NCBI RefSeq assembly: GCF_024172095.1
Contig: NZ_JAMZDX010000005.1
Span: 496,001-560,000 of the forward strand
Source of the DNA: Kitasatospora cinereorecta
GTDB lineage: Bacteria; Actinomycetota; Actinomycetes; Streptomycetales; Streptomycetaceae
Reading direction: 5' to 3'
Length of the DNA: 64,000 bases
The notes under the pieces were generated by a model that saw only the letters and a list, made by a program, of their open reading frames with translations, did no database searches and had not been told where the DNA came from. A program made the translations under genes and the position numbers. Position 1 is the stretch's first letter, and each line of letters opens with the position of its first letter. Of the stretch, positions 18,215-26,451 are shown one piece after another.

Positions 18215-20539
18215 TCAGTCGTAGGCGCCCTCCACGTACCAGGCCCCGTCCTCCAGGGTCAGCAGCAGCGCCCTCCCGTCGGCGACCGTGACCTGGAAGC
18301 GGGCGCGGCGGCGGGACCGGCCGGGGTCCCACCAGTACTCGACGGCGGGCCACGGGCCGGTCCAGCCCACCACCGGCAGCCGGCGGCCGCGGAGTTCGAG
18401 CACCGCCGGGGCGGCGGACACCTCGGCCCGGCCGCTGACGGCGACCGGCCGACCGGCGGCGTCCAGTACCGCGACCGGGACGGGCGCGGGCGGCACCACC
18501 GGGGGCGCCGGGTCCTCCAGCCGTCCCGGCCAGGGGGCGGCCGGCGGCTCGACGGTGCGACGGCGGGCGGGGGCCGCCCCGGTGCCGCGGCGGCGGGGCA
18601 GGGGCGCCGCGGCGCCGGTGGCGGCGGTCGGCCGGGCGGACAGCGGCTCGGTCCCGTAGGCCGAACCACCGTGACTCCGGACGCCGTCGGCCGCGCCCGG
18701 TCGGCTGCCCAGACCGGCGGAGTCCGCGGACTCGCCCCAGGGGAGACGGGCCGACTCCTCGGCCGGGGAGCGGCCCCCGGCGGCCTCCCCCTGCCGGAGC
18801 CCGGCGTACCCGAGCAGCGCCTGCACCCGGGCCACCGCCCGGACCACCCGGTCCTCGGCCACCGCCTCGCCCCAGAGCGCCAACTGCCGTCCCTGGTCCG
18901 GCACCAGGCCGTCCGGGACCAGGCGGAGCGCGGTGAAGCCGCCGTCCGCACCGGTGAACGTCCCGGCCGACTGCCACGCCTGCAACTGCCAGCGGACCCG
19001 CTCGGCGAGCGCGGCCGCGGTGAGACTGCCTTCGTGCCGCCACAGCCGCGCCGCCGTCCGGCCGCCGGCGCAGGACACCTCGACGGAGACCCGCTGACAG
19101 GCCAGGCCGACCGCCGCCAGGCCGGCATGCACCTGGTCGGCGAGCATCCGGGCGACGAACACCAGCGGCTCGGACGACTCCTCCGGCGGGTCGAACAGCT
19201 GCTCCGCGCCGAGGTCCGGGCCCTCCGGGCGGGGCGCCAGCGGGCGGGCGTTCAGGCCGCGGGCCAGCCGGTGCGCCGCGATGCCGGTCGGGCCGAAGCG
19301 GTCCGCCACCGAGGTGCCGGAGAGCGCCGCGAAGGCACCCACGGTGTGGACGCCCAACCGACTCAGCAGATCGGCCAGTTCCTCGTCGCCCAGCGCCGCC
19401 ACCGGGTACGGCGCGAGGAACTCCGCCGTCCGCCCCACCGGCACCAACGCCCCCACCCGGGCCGCCAGCACCGCCGCGAACAGCCCGTCGGCCACGCCGA
19501 GATGACACCGCGCCGGCTCCGCCGAAGCCGACCGGACAGCGGCCACCTCGGAGCCGGACCCGGCATCGGCCGGCCCGGACGCGGCGGGAGCGTCGGCGGG
19601 TGCGGCACCGGCCGAACGGGACGCCTCGGGGGTGCCGGCGGGCAGGTCGGAAGCGCGCCCCGGGACGGCAGCGGCGGGCGCACCATCGGCGGGCCGGCGC
19701 GCGGCGGGAGCGTCGGCAGGCACGACACCGGTGGCGAGCCCGAGCACGGCGGGAGTGCCGGTGGATACGGCGCCGCTGGAGGCGCGCCCGGGTACGGCAC
19801 CGGCCGAACGGGACGCCTCGGGGGTGTCGGTGGGCAGGTCGGAACCGCGCCCCGGGACGGCAGTCGGTGCGGTGGCGTCGGGTACGACGGTCAGGTGCGG
19901 CCGGCCCGCCGGGGCGGCGGGGTCCGGACGGCTGTCGGTGGCGGAAGGCGGGACGAGCGCGAGCGCCGGCGGGTCGACCGGCGCGGCTCCGTCGCCGTCG
20001 CCGACTCCGTCGGTGCGCGGGTCGAGCAGGACGATCGGGGGGTCCGCGGGCTCGGCGGGGCCGTCCGGCCCGGCGGCGGGGGGCGGTTCGCGGAGGCTAC
20101 GGGCGAGTGCCGCCGCCACCGCGGCGTGGACCCGGGCGGCCAGCGCCTCCTCGCCGCCGAAGTAGCGGCTCGGTCCCTTCACCGGGATCGCGCACAGGCC
20201 GGGGCGCAGCACCTCCACCCGAGGAGTGAACGCCTCCACGGCCGCGACCACCGGTTCGAACCGGCGGATCTCGGCCTCCACGTCGCGTTCGCGCAGGGTC
20301 AGCTCCGGGCAGAGCCGTTGCGCCAGTCGCAGCCGCTGCCCGCGGCGGACCCCGGCGGTGCGGGCCGCGTTCGAACAGGCGAGCACCTTGCCGCCGTCCA
20401 CCACGGCGACCGGTCCGGCCGGGCCGGCTTCCGGGTCGGTCGCCACGACCGGCCAGTCCGGGCACCACACCACCAGGACCCGCGGTACGCCCGCGTCCGT
20501 CCCGCTGCCGTCCCGGTCCTTCTCCCGCAGGCCGCTCAC
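18215..20539 (-). CDS. imuB: ImuB, catalytically inactive Y-family polymerase homologue, with large insertion
   Basis: A 774-aa protein. The Y-family core begins with RVLVVWCPDWP (residues 20-30), and the catalytic acidic residues of true DinB polymerases are replaced, as in ImuB. The core continues to KGPSRYFGGEEAL (121-133), then is interrupted by about 190 residues of Ala/Pro/Asp-rich repeats (151-344) before CHLGVADGLFAAVLAARVG. The C-terminus holds the ImuB-C region ending WYVEGAYD. ImuB is the adaptor linking DnaE2 and ImuA' to the sliding clamp. GTG 20539 lies one base after the imuA' stop, so translation is coupled; ATG 20584 is an alternative. Typical ImuB proteins are about 500-600 aa. 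Confidence 0.9.
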   Translation of the reverse strand: MSGLREKDRDGSGTDAGVPRVLVVWCPDWPVVATDPEAGPAGPVAVVDGGKVLACSNAARTAGVRRGQRLRLAQRLCPELTLRERDVEAEIRRFEPVVAAVEAFTPRVEVLRPGLCAIPVKGPSRYFGGEEALAARVHAAVAAALARSLREPPPAAGPDGPAEPADPPIVLLDPRTDGVGDGDGAAPVDPPALALVPPSATDSRPDPAAPAGRPHLTVVPDATAPTAVPGRGSDLPTDTPEASRSAGAVPGRASSGAVSTGTPAVLGLATGVVPADAPAARRPADGAPAAAVPGRASDLPAGTPEASRSAGAAPADAPAASGPADAGSGSEVAAVRSASAEPARCHLGVADGLFAAVLAARVGALVPVGRTAEFLAPYPVAALGDEELADLLSRLGVHTVGAFAALSGTSVADRFGPTGIAAHRLARGLNARPLAPRPEGPDLGAEQLFDPPEESSEPLVFVARMLADQVHAGLAAVGLACQRVSVEVSCAGGRTAARLWRHEGSLTAAALAERVRWQLQAWQSAGTFTGADGGFTALRLVPDGLVPDQGRQLALWGEAVAEDRVVRAVARVQALLGYAGLRQGEAAGGRSPAEESARLPWGESADSAGLGSRPGAADGVRSHGGSAYGTEPLSARPTAATGAAAPLPRRRGTGAAPARRRTVEPPAAPWPGRLEDPAPPVVPPAPVPVAVLDAAGRPVAVSGRAEVSAAPAVLELRGRRLPVVGWTGPWPAVEYWWDPGRSRRRARFQVTVADGRALLLTLEDGAWYVEGAYD
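19603..19863. repeat. In-frame direct repeats inside imuB
   Basis: Two 69-bp copies (19603-19671 and 19795-19863) differ at only three positions and are offset by 192 bp, exactly 64 codons. They encode the repeated peptide core TPEASRSAGA. Smaller repeats encoding PADAPAA occur between and around them. The pattern shows recent in-frame expansion of a disordered segment. Confidence 0.85.
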
Positions 20540-20540
20540 G

Positions 20541-21248
20541 TCACACCACCGCCAGCCCGGCAGCGCCCACGGCACTCGCTGCACCCGCCGCGGCTGCCGG
20601 CACGCCGGGTTCGACCGGCAGGACCGCCTCGTACGCCTCGATCGGTCGCGCCGCGCCGGTCTCGTCGGGCAGCCAGAGCCGGGCGGTCCGGGTCCGGGTG
20701 GCGGTGCCGCGGCCTTCGGCGGCGACCTCGACCTGGCGTCCGAGCAGCTGCCCGTGCCCCTCCCCCAGGCCGAACCAGCGGCCGGTCCGGACGCTCACCC
20801 GCAGGACGGCGCCCGGCCAGGGGCCGGCCACCAGCAGGGCGCAGCCGCCGCGCCGCAGGACGGCGGTGAGCCGGGCGGCCAGCTGGGGTGCGACGGGTCC
20901 GCCGGGGCGCAGCAGGATCAGGCCGACCGCGCCGGCGAGGGCGGAGACCACCTCGGGCCAGTGCCCTCCGGGGTGGTCGGCGAGCAGCAGGCGCCGCAGG
21001 TCGATGCCGTAGCCGGCGGCGGCCGAGAGGCCGAGTTCGGGCAGTCCGACGGCGGCGGCCCAGGCGCCGTCCGCGACCGCGCCGGCGGCCAGCGCCAGCA
21101 GGAGGCCGGTGTCGCCGCCCACCGAGACGGCGCTGCCGCGCCGCAGGCCGCCGCCGGGCAGCAGCGGGGCCAGGGCCGGCAGGACCGGGAGCAGCTCGGC
21201 CCCGTCCTGGGTGAGCTCGGACGACCGGACGATCGCGGATTCGAACAT
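20541..21248 (-). CDS. imuA': ImuA' mutasome accessory protein
   Basis: A 235-aa RecA-like protein with a degenerate nucleotide-binding loop in LPGGGLRRGSAVSVGGDTG. It lacks the GKT of an active Walker A, as is usual for actinobacterial ImuA'. It starts the three-gene mutasome operon and would interact with RecA and ImuB during damage tolerance. I place the start at ATG 21248: the SOS box at 21265-21280 and a TTGAAT -35-like element at 21285-21290 put the transcription start only a few bases before it. Upstream ATGs at 21272 and 21290 would put the operator inside the coding region. Confidence 0.85.
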   Translation of the reverse strand: MFESAIVRSSELTQDGAELLPVLPALAPLLPGGGLRRGSAVSVGGDTGLLLALAAGAVADGAWAAAVGLPELGLSAAAGYGIDLRRLLLADHPGGHWPEVVSALAGAVGLILLRPGGPVAPQLAARLTAVLRRGGCALLVAGPWPGAVLRVSVRTGRWFGLGEGHGQLLGRQVEVAAEGRGTATRTRTARLWLPDETGAARPIEAYEAVLPVEPGVPAAAAGAASAVGAAGLAVV

Positions 21249-21264
21249 GTGCACGATCCAAGGA

Positions 21265-21280
21265 TCGAACATCCGTTCGC
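21265..21280 (-). promoter_or_regulatory. SOS (LexA) box of the imuA'-imuB-dnaE2 operon
   Basis: TCGAACATCCGTTCGC matches the actinobacterial SOS box TCGAAC-N4-GTTCGA at all but the last base. It lies 17 bp upstream of the chosen imuA' start, overlapping its promoter. Confidence 0.85.
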
Positions 21281-21366
21281 CAATATTCAAGTCCGGGAAT
21301 CTGACTGAGCTGCAGAAACACCCGTTCCGACCACATCGGGTGACCGTACGGTGCCGGGCCGCGCGC

Positions 21367-21996
21367 TCAGCGCACCCCGCGCGGCCGGAACTGGATGCTG
21401 ATCCGCGGCCCGACCGGCTTGGCGCTCTTGGGCACCGCGTGCTCCCAGGTGCGCTGGCAGGAGCCGCCCATCACGAGCAGGTCGCCGTGCCCCAGCGCCC
21501 GTCGCACCGTCGGCCCGCCGCCGAACCGGGGCCGCAGCAGCAGCGGACGCGCCTCCCCCACCGAGACGATCGCCACCATGGTGTCCTCGCGGTCGCCCCG
21601 GCCGATCCGGTCGCCGTGCCAGGCCACGCTGTCCCGCCCGTCGCGGTAGTAGCAGAGGCCGGCGGTGACGAAGGGCTCGCCCAACTCCTCGGCGTAGTGC
21701 GCACTCAGTGCGGACCGCGCCCGCTCCAGCACCGGATCGGGCAGTTCGGCGTCCGCCCCGTAGTGCGCGAGCAGCCGGGGTACGTCAACCACCCGGTCGT
21801 ACATCTCCCGCCGCTCGGCCCGCCACGGCACTCCCGCGACCAGCCGTTCGAACACCACGTCCGCCCCGGCCAACCAGCCGGGCAGCACATCGATCCACGC
21901 CCCGGCGCCGAGCACCGTCCGCCGCACCCCGCGCAGCGACCCCAGGCCGACGTCCTCGGCGACATCGAACAGTGAACCCTGCAGCTGGAACTCCAT
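21367..21996 (-). CDS. alkB: AlkB-family 2-oxoglutarate/Fe(II) dioxygenase
   Basis: A 209-aa DNA/RNA repair demethylase. The Fe(II) facial triad is H127 and D129 (in VAWHGDRIG) plus H186 (in RTWEHAVPK). The 2-oxoglutarate-binding arginines are in GPRISIQFR (R198 and R204). AlkB removes methyl or etheno lesions such as 1-methyladenine by oxidative demethylation. An SOS box at 22018-22033 overlaps a GATAAT -10 hexamer, so LexA control is very likely. This pairs it with the mutasome operon immediately downstream. The LexA sites separate it transcriptionally from imuA'. Confidence 0.92.
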   Translation of the reverse strand: MEFQLQGSLFDVAEDVGLGSLRGVRRTVLGAGAWIDVLPGWLAGADVVFERLVAGVPWRAERREMYDRVVDVPRLLAHYGADAELPDPVLERARSALSAHYAEELGEPFVTAGLCYYRDGRDSVAWHGDRIGRGDREDTMVAIVSVGEARPLLLRPRFGGGPTVRRALGHGDLLVMGGSCQRTWEHAVPKSAKPVGPRISIQFRPRGVR

Positions 21997-22017
21997 CCCT
22001 TCAGCGTACGCGGATTA

Positions 22018-22033
22018 TCGAACATCTGTACGA
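22018..22033. promoter_or_regulatory. SOS (LexA) box between alkB and the alpha/beta hydrolase gene
   Basis: TCGAACATCTGTACGA is a one-mismatch match to TCGAAC-N4-GTTCGA. On the minus strand it overlaps GATAAT (22014-22019 complement), 21 bp from the alkB start. It lies 50 bp from the divergent hydrolase start and might affect that gene too. Confidence 0.85.
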
Positions 22034-22083
22034 TAGATTTCCCGGGACAAGCGAGCACCATGGGACGGGAGAGGAGGGCGGCG

Positions 22084-22977
22084 ATGGCCGAGTGCATGAT
22101 CGAGGCGGCGGGCGTCGAGCTCTGCACCGAGTCCTTCGGCGACCCGTCGGACCCGCCCGTCCTACTCGTCATGGGCACCGGAGCCTCGATGCTCTGGTGG
22201 GAGGAGGACTTCTGCCGGATGCTCGCCGAGGGCGGACGCTCGGTGATCCGCTACGACCACCGCGACACCGGCCGGTCGACCGGCTACCCGCCGGGCCGGC
22301 CCGGATACACCGGCGCGGATCTGGTCGATGACGCCGTCCGGGTGCTCGACGCCCACGGGATCCCGGCCGCCCACGTGGTGGGCGTCTCCGCCGGCGGGGC
22401 GTTCGCGCAACTGCTCGCGCTCGAGCACCCGGGCCGCGTCCGGTCACTCGTTCTGATCAGCAGCTCCTGCGCCGTGCCTGACGGACCCGAACTCCCCCCG
22501 CCGAGCGAGGCGTTCATGCGGTTCGCCGCAACCGCACAGGTCGACTGGTCGGATCCGGATGCGGTGATCGAACACCACGTCGCCTACGCGCGCCTGCTGG
22601 CGGGAGACCAGCGTCCGTTCGACGGGACAGCCGCCCGCGAGCTGGTCCGCCGCGACGTCGAGCGGGCCCGGGATTTCGCCGCGGCCCGCAACCACGACGT
22701 GCTGCCGGAGGGCCGACTTCCCCGGGCGTCGCTGTCCTCGATCGCCGTGCCCACGCTGGTGATCCATGGGACAGCCGATCCGCTGTTCCCGCTCCGGCAC
22801 GGCGAGGCGCTCGCCGAACGGATCCCCGGAGCGGAACTCCTGGTCCTGACGGACGCCGGCCACGGGGTCGAACGGGCGGACTGGGAGACGGTCGTCCGCG
22901 CCGTGCTCGGGCACACCGCTGGATCCGGGAGCGCGTGGAGCCGGCGGCCCGGGAGACATGAGTCGCCCGACCCGTGA
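22084..22977 (+). CDS. Alpha/beta-fold hydrolase
   Basis: A 297-aa cytoplasmic hydrolase with the oxyanion region HDRHDTG-like YDHRDTGRS, the nucleophile elbow GVSAGG (Ser in the middle), the acid in HGTADPLFP and the catalytic histidine in DAGHGVE. It resembles methylesterase/epoxide-hydrolase-like members such as RdmC, but the substrate is unknown. ATG 22084 is preceded by GAGAGGAGG; an upstream ATG at 22060 lacks this. It is divergent from alkB across a LexA box, so damage-linked expression is possible but unproven. Confidence 0.82.
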   Translation: MAECMIEAAGVELCTESFGDPSDPPVLLVMGTGASMLWWEEDFCRMLAEGGRSVIRYDHRDTGRSTGYPPGRPGYTGADLVDDAVRVLDAHGIPAAHVVGVSAGGAFAQLLALEHPGRVRSLVLISSSCAVPDGPELPPPSEAFMRFAATAQVDWSDPDAVIEHHVAYARLLAGDQRPFDGTAARELVRRDVERARDFAAARNHDVLPEGRLPRASLSSIAVPTLVIHGTADPLFPLRHGEALAERIPGAELLVLTDAGHGVERADWETVVRAVLGHTAGSGSAWSRRPGRHESPDP

Positions 22978-23005
22978 CCGCCCGGGCCGCGAGTCGCCGG
23001 ACGGG

Positions 23006-23662
23006 TCAGCGCCGGCGGTTGAACCAGCGTCGCGGGCGCGGGGGTTCGGGATCCGCGGGTGAGCCGGGGAACGGCGGGAGGGCCTTGAACCCGCCGGCCA
23101 GACGGACGGTCGGGGTGAGGCGCTCGAGGGTGGCGCGGACCAGGGTGAGCGGGTGGTCCGGGAACCGGTCGTCCCACTCGGGGTGGTCGGCGACGTGGTA
23201 CGGCAGGCCGCCGCGCAGCTCCGGCGCGTACGGGTGCGGCCGGAAGTAGTCGTCGTAGCCGACCTGGTCGGCGACCATGGCCTCCCGCAGGCCGCTCATC
23301 CGCCCCTCCCCCGCCTGGATCTTGAGGACGGTGCTGCACTCGGCCCTGGGGATGGTCCACGAGCCGATGAAGGCCTGACCGGAGCGGCCCGGCAGGGGAA
23401 TCTTCACCAGCTGCCGCACGGCCGGCACACCGTCCAGTTCGCCGACGACGGCCTCGATCAGACCCGCGCCGGCCAGGGCGGTGGACTCGGCCAGACCACG
23501 CTGCAGTTGCTCGGGGCGCTCAAGGGAGGCGGGCAGGTCGGGGACCAGGTCGAAGTGGTGCAGCGAGAGGATCAGCCCCTGCGGATCGGTCCACACGCCG
23601 GTTTCGCGTTCGGTGAAGCCGGTGAGGTCGAGGTCGGTGAGCGCCGTCATGTCGGCCATCAT
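23006..23662 (-). CDS. Conserved hypothetical protein
   Basis: A 218-aa soluble protein with no signal peptide, common in actinomycetes but unnamed. Recognisable conserved pieces are LSLHHFDLVPDLPASL, LVKIPLPGRSGQAFIGSW and PYAPELRGGLPYHVADH. The C-terminus ends in a basic RRWFNRRR tail that follows a Pro-rich stretch, which may target membrane or nucleic acid. It lies 92 bp downstream of the MFS gene on the same strand, and could be the last gene of the DUF6325-SHOCT-MFS unit. Three in-frame ATGs (23662, 23659, 23650) compete and none has a clear RBS. Confidence 0.6.
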   Translation of the reverse strand: MMADMTALTDLDLTGFTERETGVWTDPQGLILSLHHFDLVPDLPASLERPEQLQRGLAESTALAGAGLIEAVVGELDGVPAVRQLVKIPLPGRSGQAFIGSWTIPRAECSTVLKIQAGEGRMSGLREAMVADQVGYDDYFRPHPYAPELRGGLPYHVADHPEWDDRFPDHPLTLVRATLERLTPTVRLAGGFKALPPFPGSPADPEPPRPRRWFNRRR

Positions 23663-23754
23663 CGCGGGCCGGCGGCGGGCCCGCGTCGGCGGGGTGGCGC
23701 CACCGGCCCGCACCGCAGGCAACCGGACCGACCCGAACGGCACCGGACGCGAGG

Positions 23755-25350
23755 TCAGTCCCCGGGTGTTGGTGCCGGGCGGCGGTCCCTGGGGAGCCGG
23801 TGGGTGAACAGGAGCCCGGCGGCGGTGATCGCGGCACAGGCGAAGACGGCGGTCTTCAGCCCCTCGATCTGGGCGTCCTGGTAGTGCTCGACGATGGCGG
23901 TGGCCTCGGCGGGCGGGATCTCGGGATGCTGGGCGAGGGTCGCGGACAGCTGGTCGGCGGGGATGAAGGACAGGCCCGCCTCGATGTGGACGGTGGCCTG
24001 CCCGGCGACGGCCTGCGAGATCCGCGGGTCGGACTCGATCCGGCTGGTGACCGAACCGGCCAGGGCGCCGATCAGGATCGCGCCGATCAGCGCGGTGCCG
24101 AGCGAGGAGCCGAGGTTCTGGGCGGTGTACTGCAGGCCGCCGGCCTCGCTGCGGTCCCGTTCCGCCACGCTGGACTGGACGACGTTGCCGAGCTGCGACG
24201 CCAGCATGCCCATGCCGAGGCCGAGCAGCGCCATCGACCCGGCGAAGGAGGCACCGTTCAGTTCGGGCCCGATGGTGGTCATCAGCCAGAGCGTGGCGGC
24301 CAGCAGGACCAGCAGCCCGATCCGGACGATGGCCCGCGGCGAGGCGATCCGCAGCAGCAGCGAGCCGCACATCGAGGCGATCAGCATGGTCACCGAGACC
24401 GGCAGCAGTTTCAGTCCGGTCTCGAAGGCGTCGAGGCCCTGGACGACCTGGAGGTACAGCGGGATGACGAAGAACAGGCCGAGCAGGATGGTGTTCTGGT
24501 TGAACAGGGTGGCCAGCCCGGAGCGCAGCGGGTGGTTGCCGAACAGGTCCAGCGAGACCAGGGGTTCGTGCCCGGCCGCCTCCTGCCGCCGCTCCCACCG
24601 GCAGAAGGCGTAGAGCAGCCCCACGCCGAGCGCGATCGCGTACAGGGTCGGGGCGAAGCCGAGGACGGTGAACGGCGGGTTGCGCGGTTCGACCCAGCCC
24701 CAGGTGCCGCTCTGCAGCACGGCGAGGACGACCAGGGCGAGCCCGCCCGCGGAGAGGACCACGCCGACGGTGTCCAGCCGGGTGCGGCGGGGCGGCGTCC
24801 GCTCGGGCGGCACCCAGCGCATCAGCAGCAGGATCAGCGCCACCAGGACGACCTCGCCGGCGAACACCAGCCGCCAGGTGAGGTAGGTGGTGACCCAGCC
24901 GCCGAGCAGCGGTCCGACGGCGATGCCGGCCCCGGCCAGGCCGCCGATCACGCCGTACGCGACGGCCCGGTCCCGGCCGCGGTACGCGCCCGCGACCAGG
25001 GCCGCGAGGGCGGGCAGCACCAGCGCCGCGCCGAGCCCCTCGATGACCGACCAGCCGAGCGCCAGCACGCCGACGGTGGGTGCCACCGCGGTCAGTCCGG
25101 AGCCGACGCCGTACACGGCCAGGCCGACGACGAAGACCCGGCGGCGGCCGAACATGTCGCCCAGCTTGCCGCCGGTGAGCATGAAGGCCGCCATCACCAG
25201 GGTGTAGAGGGTGATGACGGCCTGGATCGCGGTCACCTCGGTGTCGAAGTCCTCGACCAGCTGACTGATCGACACGTTCATCACCGAGGCGTCCAGCACC
25301 ATCAGGAACTGGGCCGTCCCGAGGACGATCAGGGCCCTCCAGCGGTTCAC
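23755..25350 (-). CDS. MFS drug-efflux transporter, DHA2 (14-TM) family
   Basis: A 531-aa membrane protein with about 14 hydrophobic segments. It has the DHA2 motifs LDASVMNVSISQL in TM1 (motif D1), GGKLGDMFGRRRVF between TM2 and TM3 (motif A) and GGLAGAGIAVGPLLGGW in TM5 (motif C, an antiporter signature). These proteins export drugs or metabolites by proton antiport. GTG 25350 has GGGAG upstream. It is the third gene after DUF6325 and SHOCT genes with 38-bp gaps, so it is probably co-transcribed with them. The exported compound is unknown. Confidence 0.88.
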   Translation of the reverse strand: MNRWRALIVLGTAQFLMVLDASVMNVSISQLVEDFDTEVTAIQAVITLYTLVMAAFMLTGGKLGDMFGRRRVFVVGLAVYGVGSGLTAVAPTVGVLALGWSVIEGLGAALVLPALAALVAGAYRGRDRAVAYGVIGGLAGAGIAVGPLLGGWVTTYLTWRLVFAGEVVLVALILLLMRWVPPERTPPRRTRLDTVGVVLSAGGLALVVLAVLQSGTWGWVEPRNPPFTVLGFAPTLYAIALGVGLLYAFCRWERRQEAAGHEPLVSLDLFGNHPLRSGLATLFNQNTILLGLFFVIPLYLQVVQGLDAFETGLKLLPVSVTMLIASMCGSLLLRIASPRAIVRIGLLVLLAATLWLMTTIGPELNGASFAGSMALLGLGMGMLASQLGNVVQSSVAERDRSEAGGLQYTAQNLGSSLGTALIGAILIGALAGSVTSRIESDPRISQAVAGQATVHIEAGLSFIPADQLSATLAQHPEIPPAEATAIVEHYQDAQIEGLKTAVFACAAITAAGLLFTHRLPRDRRPAPTPGD

Positions 25351-25388
25351 GGTGTCTCCCGGGCGACCGGGACGGGACAGCCGTCCCG

Positions 25389-25694
25389 TCAGCTGCTGAG
25401 GATGCGGGCCTTCTGGGCCGCGAACTCCTCCTCGGTCAGGACGCCCTGTTCCTTGAGCGCGGCGAGGTCCTTGAGCTGGTCGAGCTTGTCCTCCATGGTC
25501 GGCGCGGGCGCCGCGGCGGCGGGCGGGGGCGCCGCAGGCTGCGCCGGCGCCTGGACGTAGACGGTCTGGGGCTGCTGCGGCTCCTCCTGAGCCGCCCAGC
25601 GGCCGGCCTGGCGGCGGGAGACACGGTTGGAGACGGCGGTGGCCGTACCGGCGACGACCGCGGTGCGGGCGACACCTCGAAGCAGTCCGGGCAT
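25389..25694 (-). CDS. SHOCT-domain protein
   Basis: A 101-aa protein. Its N-terminus (MPGLLRGVARTAVVAGTATAVSNRVSRRQAG) is basic and weakly hydrophobic. A Pro/Ala-rich linker of about 30 residues follows, then a C-terminal SHOCT domain (DQLKDLAALKEQGVLTEEEF). SHOCT domains are short oligomerisation modules found at protein ends; no enzymatic role is known. ATG 25694 has GGAGGAAA upstream. It sits between DUF6325 and MFS genes in a probable operon. A second SHOCT protein lies 4 kb away on the other side of the LAL regulator. Confidence 0.85.
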   Translation of the reverse strand: MPGLLRGVARTAVVAGTATAVSNRVSRRQAGRWAAQEEPQQPQTVYVQAPAQPAAPPPAAAAPAPTMEDKLDQLKDLAALKEQGVLTEEEFAAQKARILSS

Positions 25695-25732
25695 GGTTTC
25701 CTCCTGAGGAGTGGGAAACGGGGGATCCGGGG

Positions 25733-26194
25733 TCAGCCGGTGGCCTCGAGCGCGTCCAGCGCCTCGATCACGTCCTCGACCGGGATCCGGCCGCCCGCCA
25801 CCATGCGGGCACCGGCCCGGCGCAGGGCGGCGGCCAGCGGCGCGGCCCACAGGTTCTCGTAGAGCAGGATCGCGGCGGAGTCGCCCGGGGCGAGCAGCGC
25901 ACCGGCCTCCCCGATGTCCTCCTGGCCCACCAGCCCCGAGGAGACGCCCTCGAAGACGGTGAGGTCGAGCGCGCCGTCGCCGTTCACGTCGGCCAGTTCG
26001 ATGCCGACCAGCGACCCGTCCTCCTCCTTCTTGACGAAGGTGAGGTCGAGGAGGCGGATGATGCCGCGGTCGACCAGGTCGACCAGCAGCGGCATCCCCT
26101 CGCCGGTCAGCCGGCTGCCGGGGAACTCGATGATCAGGTAGTCGATGGGGCCCGGCTCGGTGGTGCCGCCGGGCGCGTTGGTCAGATCGCTCAC
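25733..26194 (-). CDS. DUF6325-family protein
   Basis: A 153-aa soluble protein of the DUF6325/DUF1269-like type, recognised by PIDYLIIEFPGSRLTGEG, LVDRGIIRLLDLTFVKKEEDG and LLYENLWAAPLAAALRRAG. Related proteins regularly neighbour SHOCT proteins in actinomycetes; a membrane-stress or envelope role is often guessed, without proof. GTG 26194 follows CAGGAG and fixes the start. It is the first gene of the probable DUF6325-SHOCT-MFS operon and diverges from the LAL regulator. The 257-bp gap 26195-26451 has a GGGTACCG direct repeat but no clear operator. Confidence 0.8.
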   Translation of the reverse strand: MSDLTNAPGGTTEPGPIDYLIIEFPGSRLTGEGMPLLVDLVDRGIIRLLDLTFVKKEEDGSLVGIELADVNGDGALDLTVFEGVSSGLVGQEDIGEAGALLAPGDSAAILLYENLWAAPLAAALRRAGARMVAGGRIPVEDVIEALDALEATG

Positions 26195-26451
26195 GTCAAC
26201 TCCTGGAAAGTCGGCTCCTGGACGGTGAGACACGGGTACCGGCGGGGCCGGGCGCATGCCGACGGCCGGGTACCGTCTGCGACGCTATCCCGCCCCCGGG
26301 GGCCGACGGATCACCTGTTGGGGGTGAGCCTCCGGGGCCGTGACGTGGACCGATCGGCCGGTACGGCGTTTGCACCCCTTCCCCCGCCGCTCCACGATCG
26401 AAGGTGGGAACCCGCCGGAGGGACCGTGCGGCATCCGTGGTGGTGATCGTC

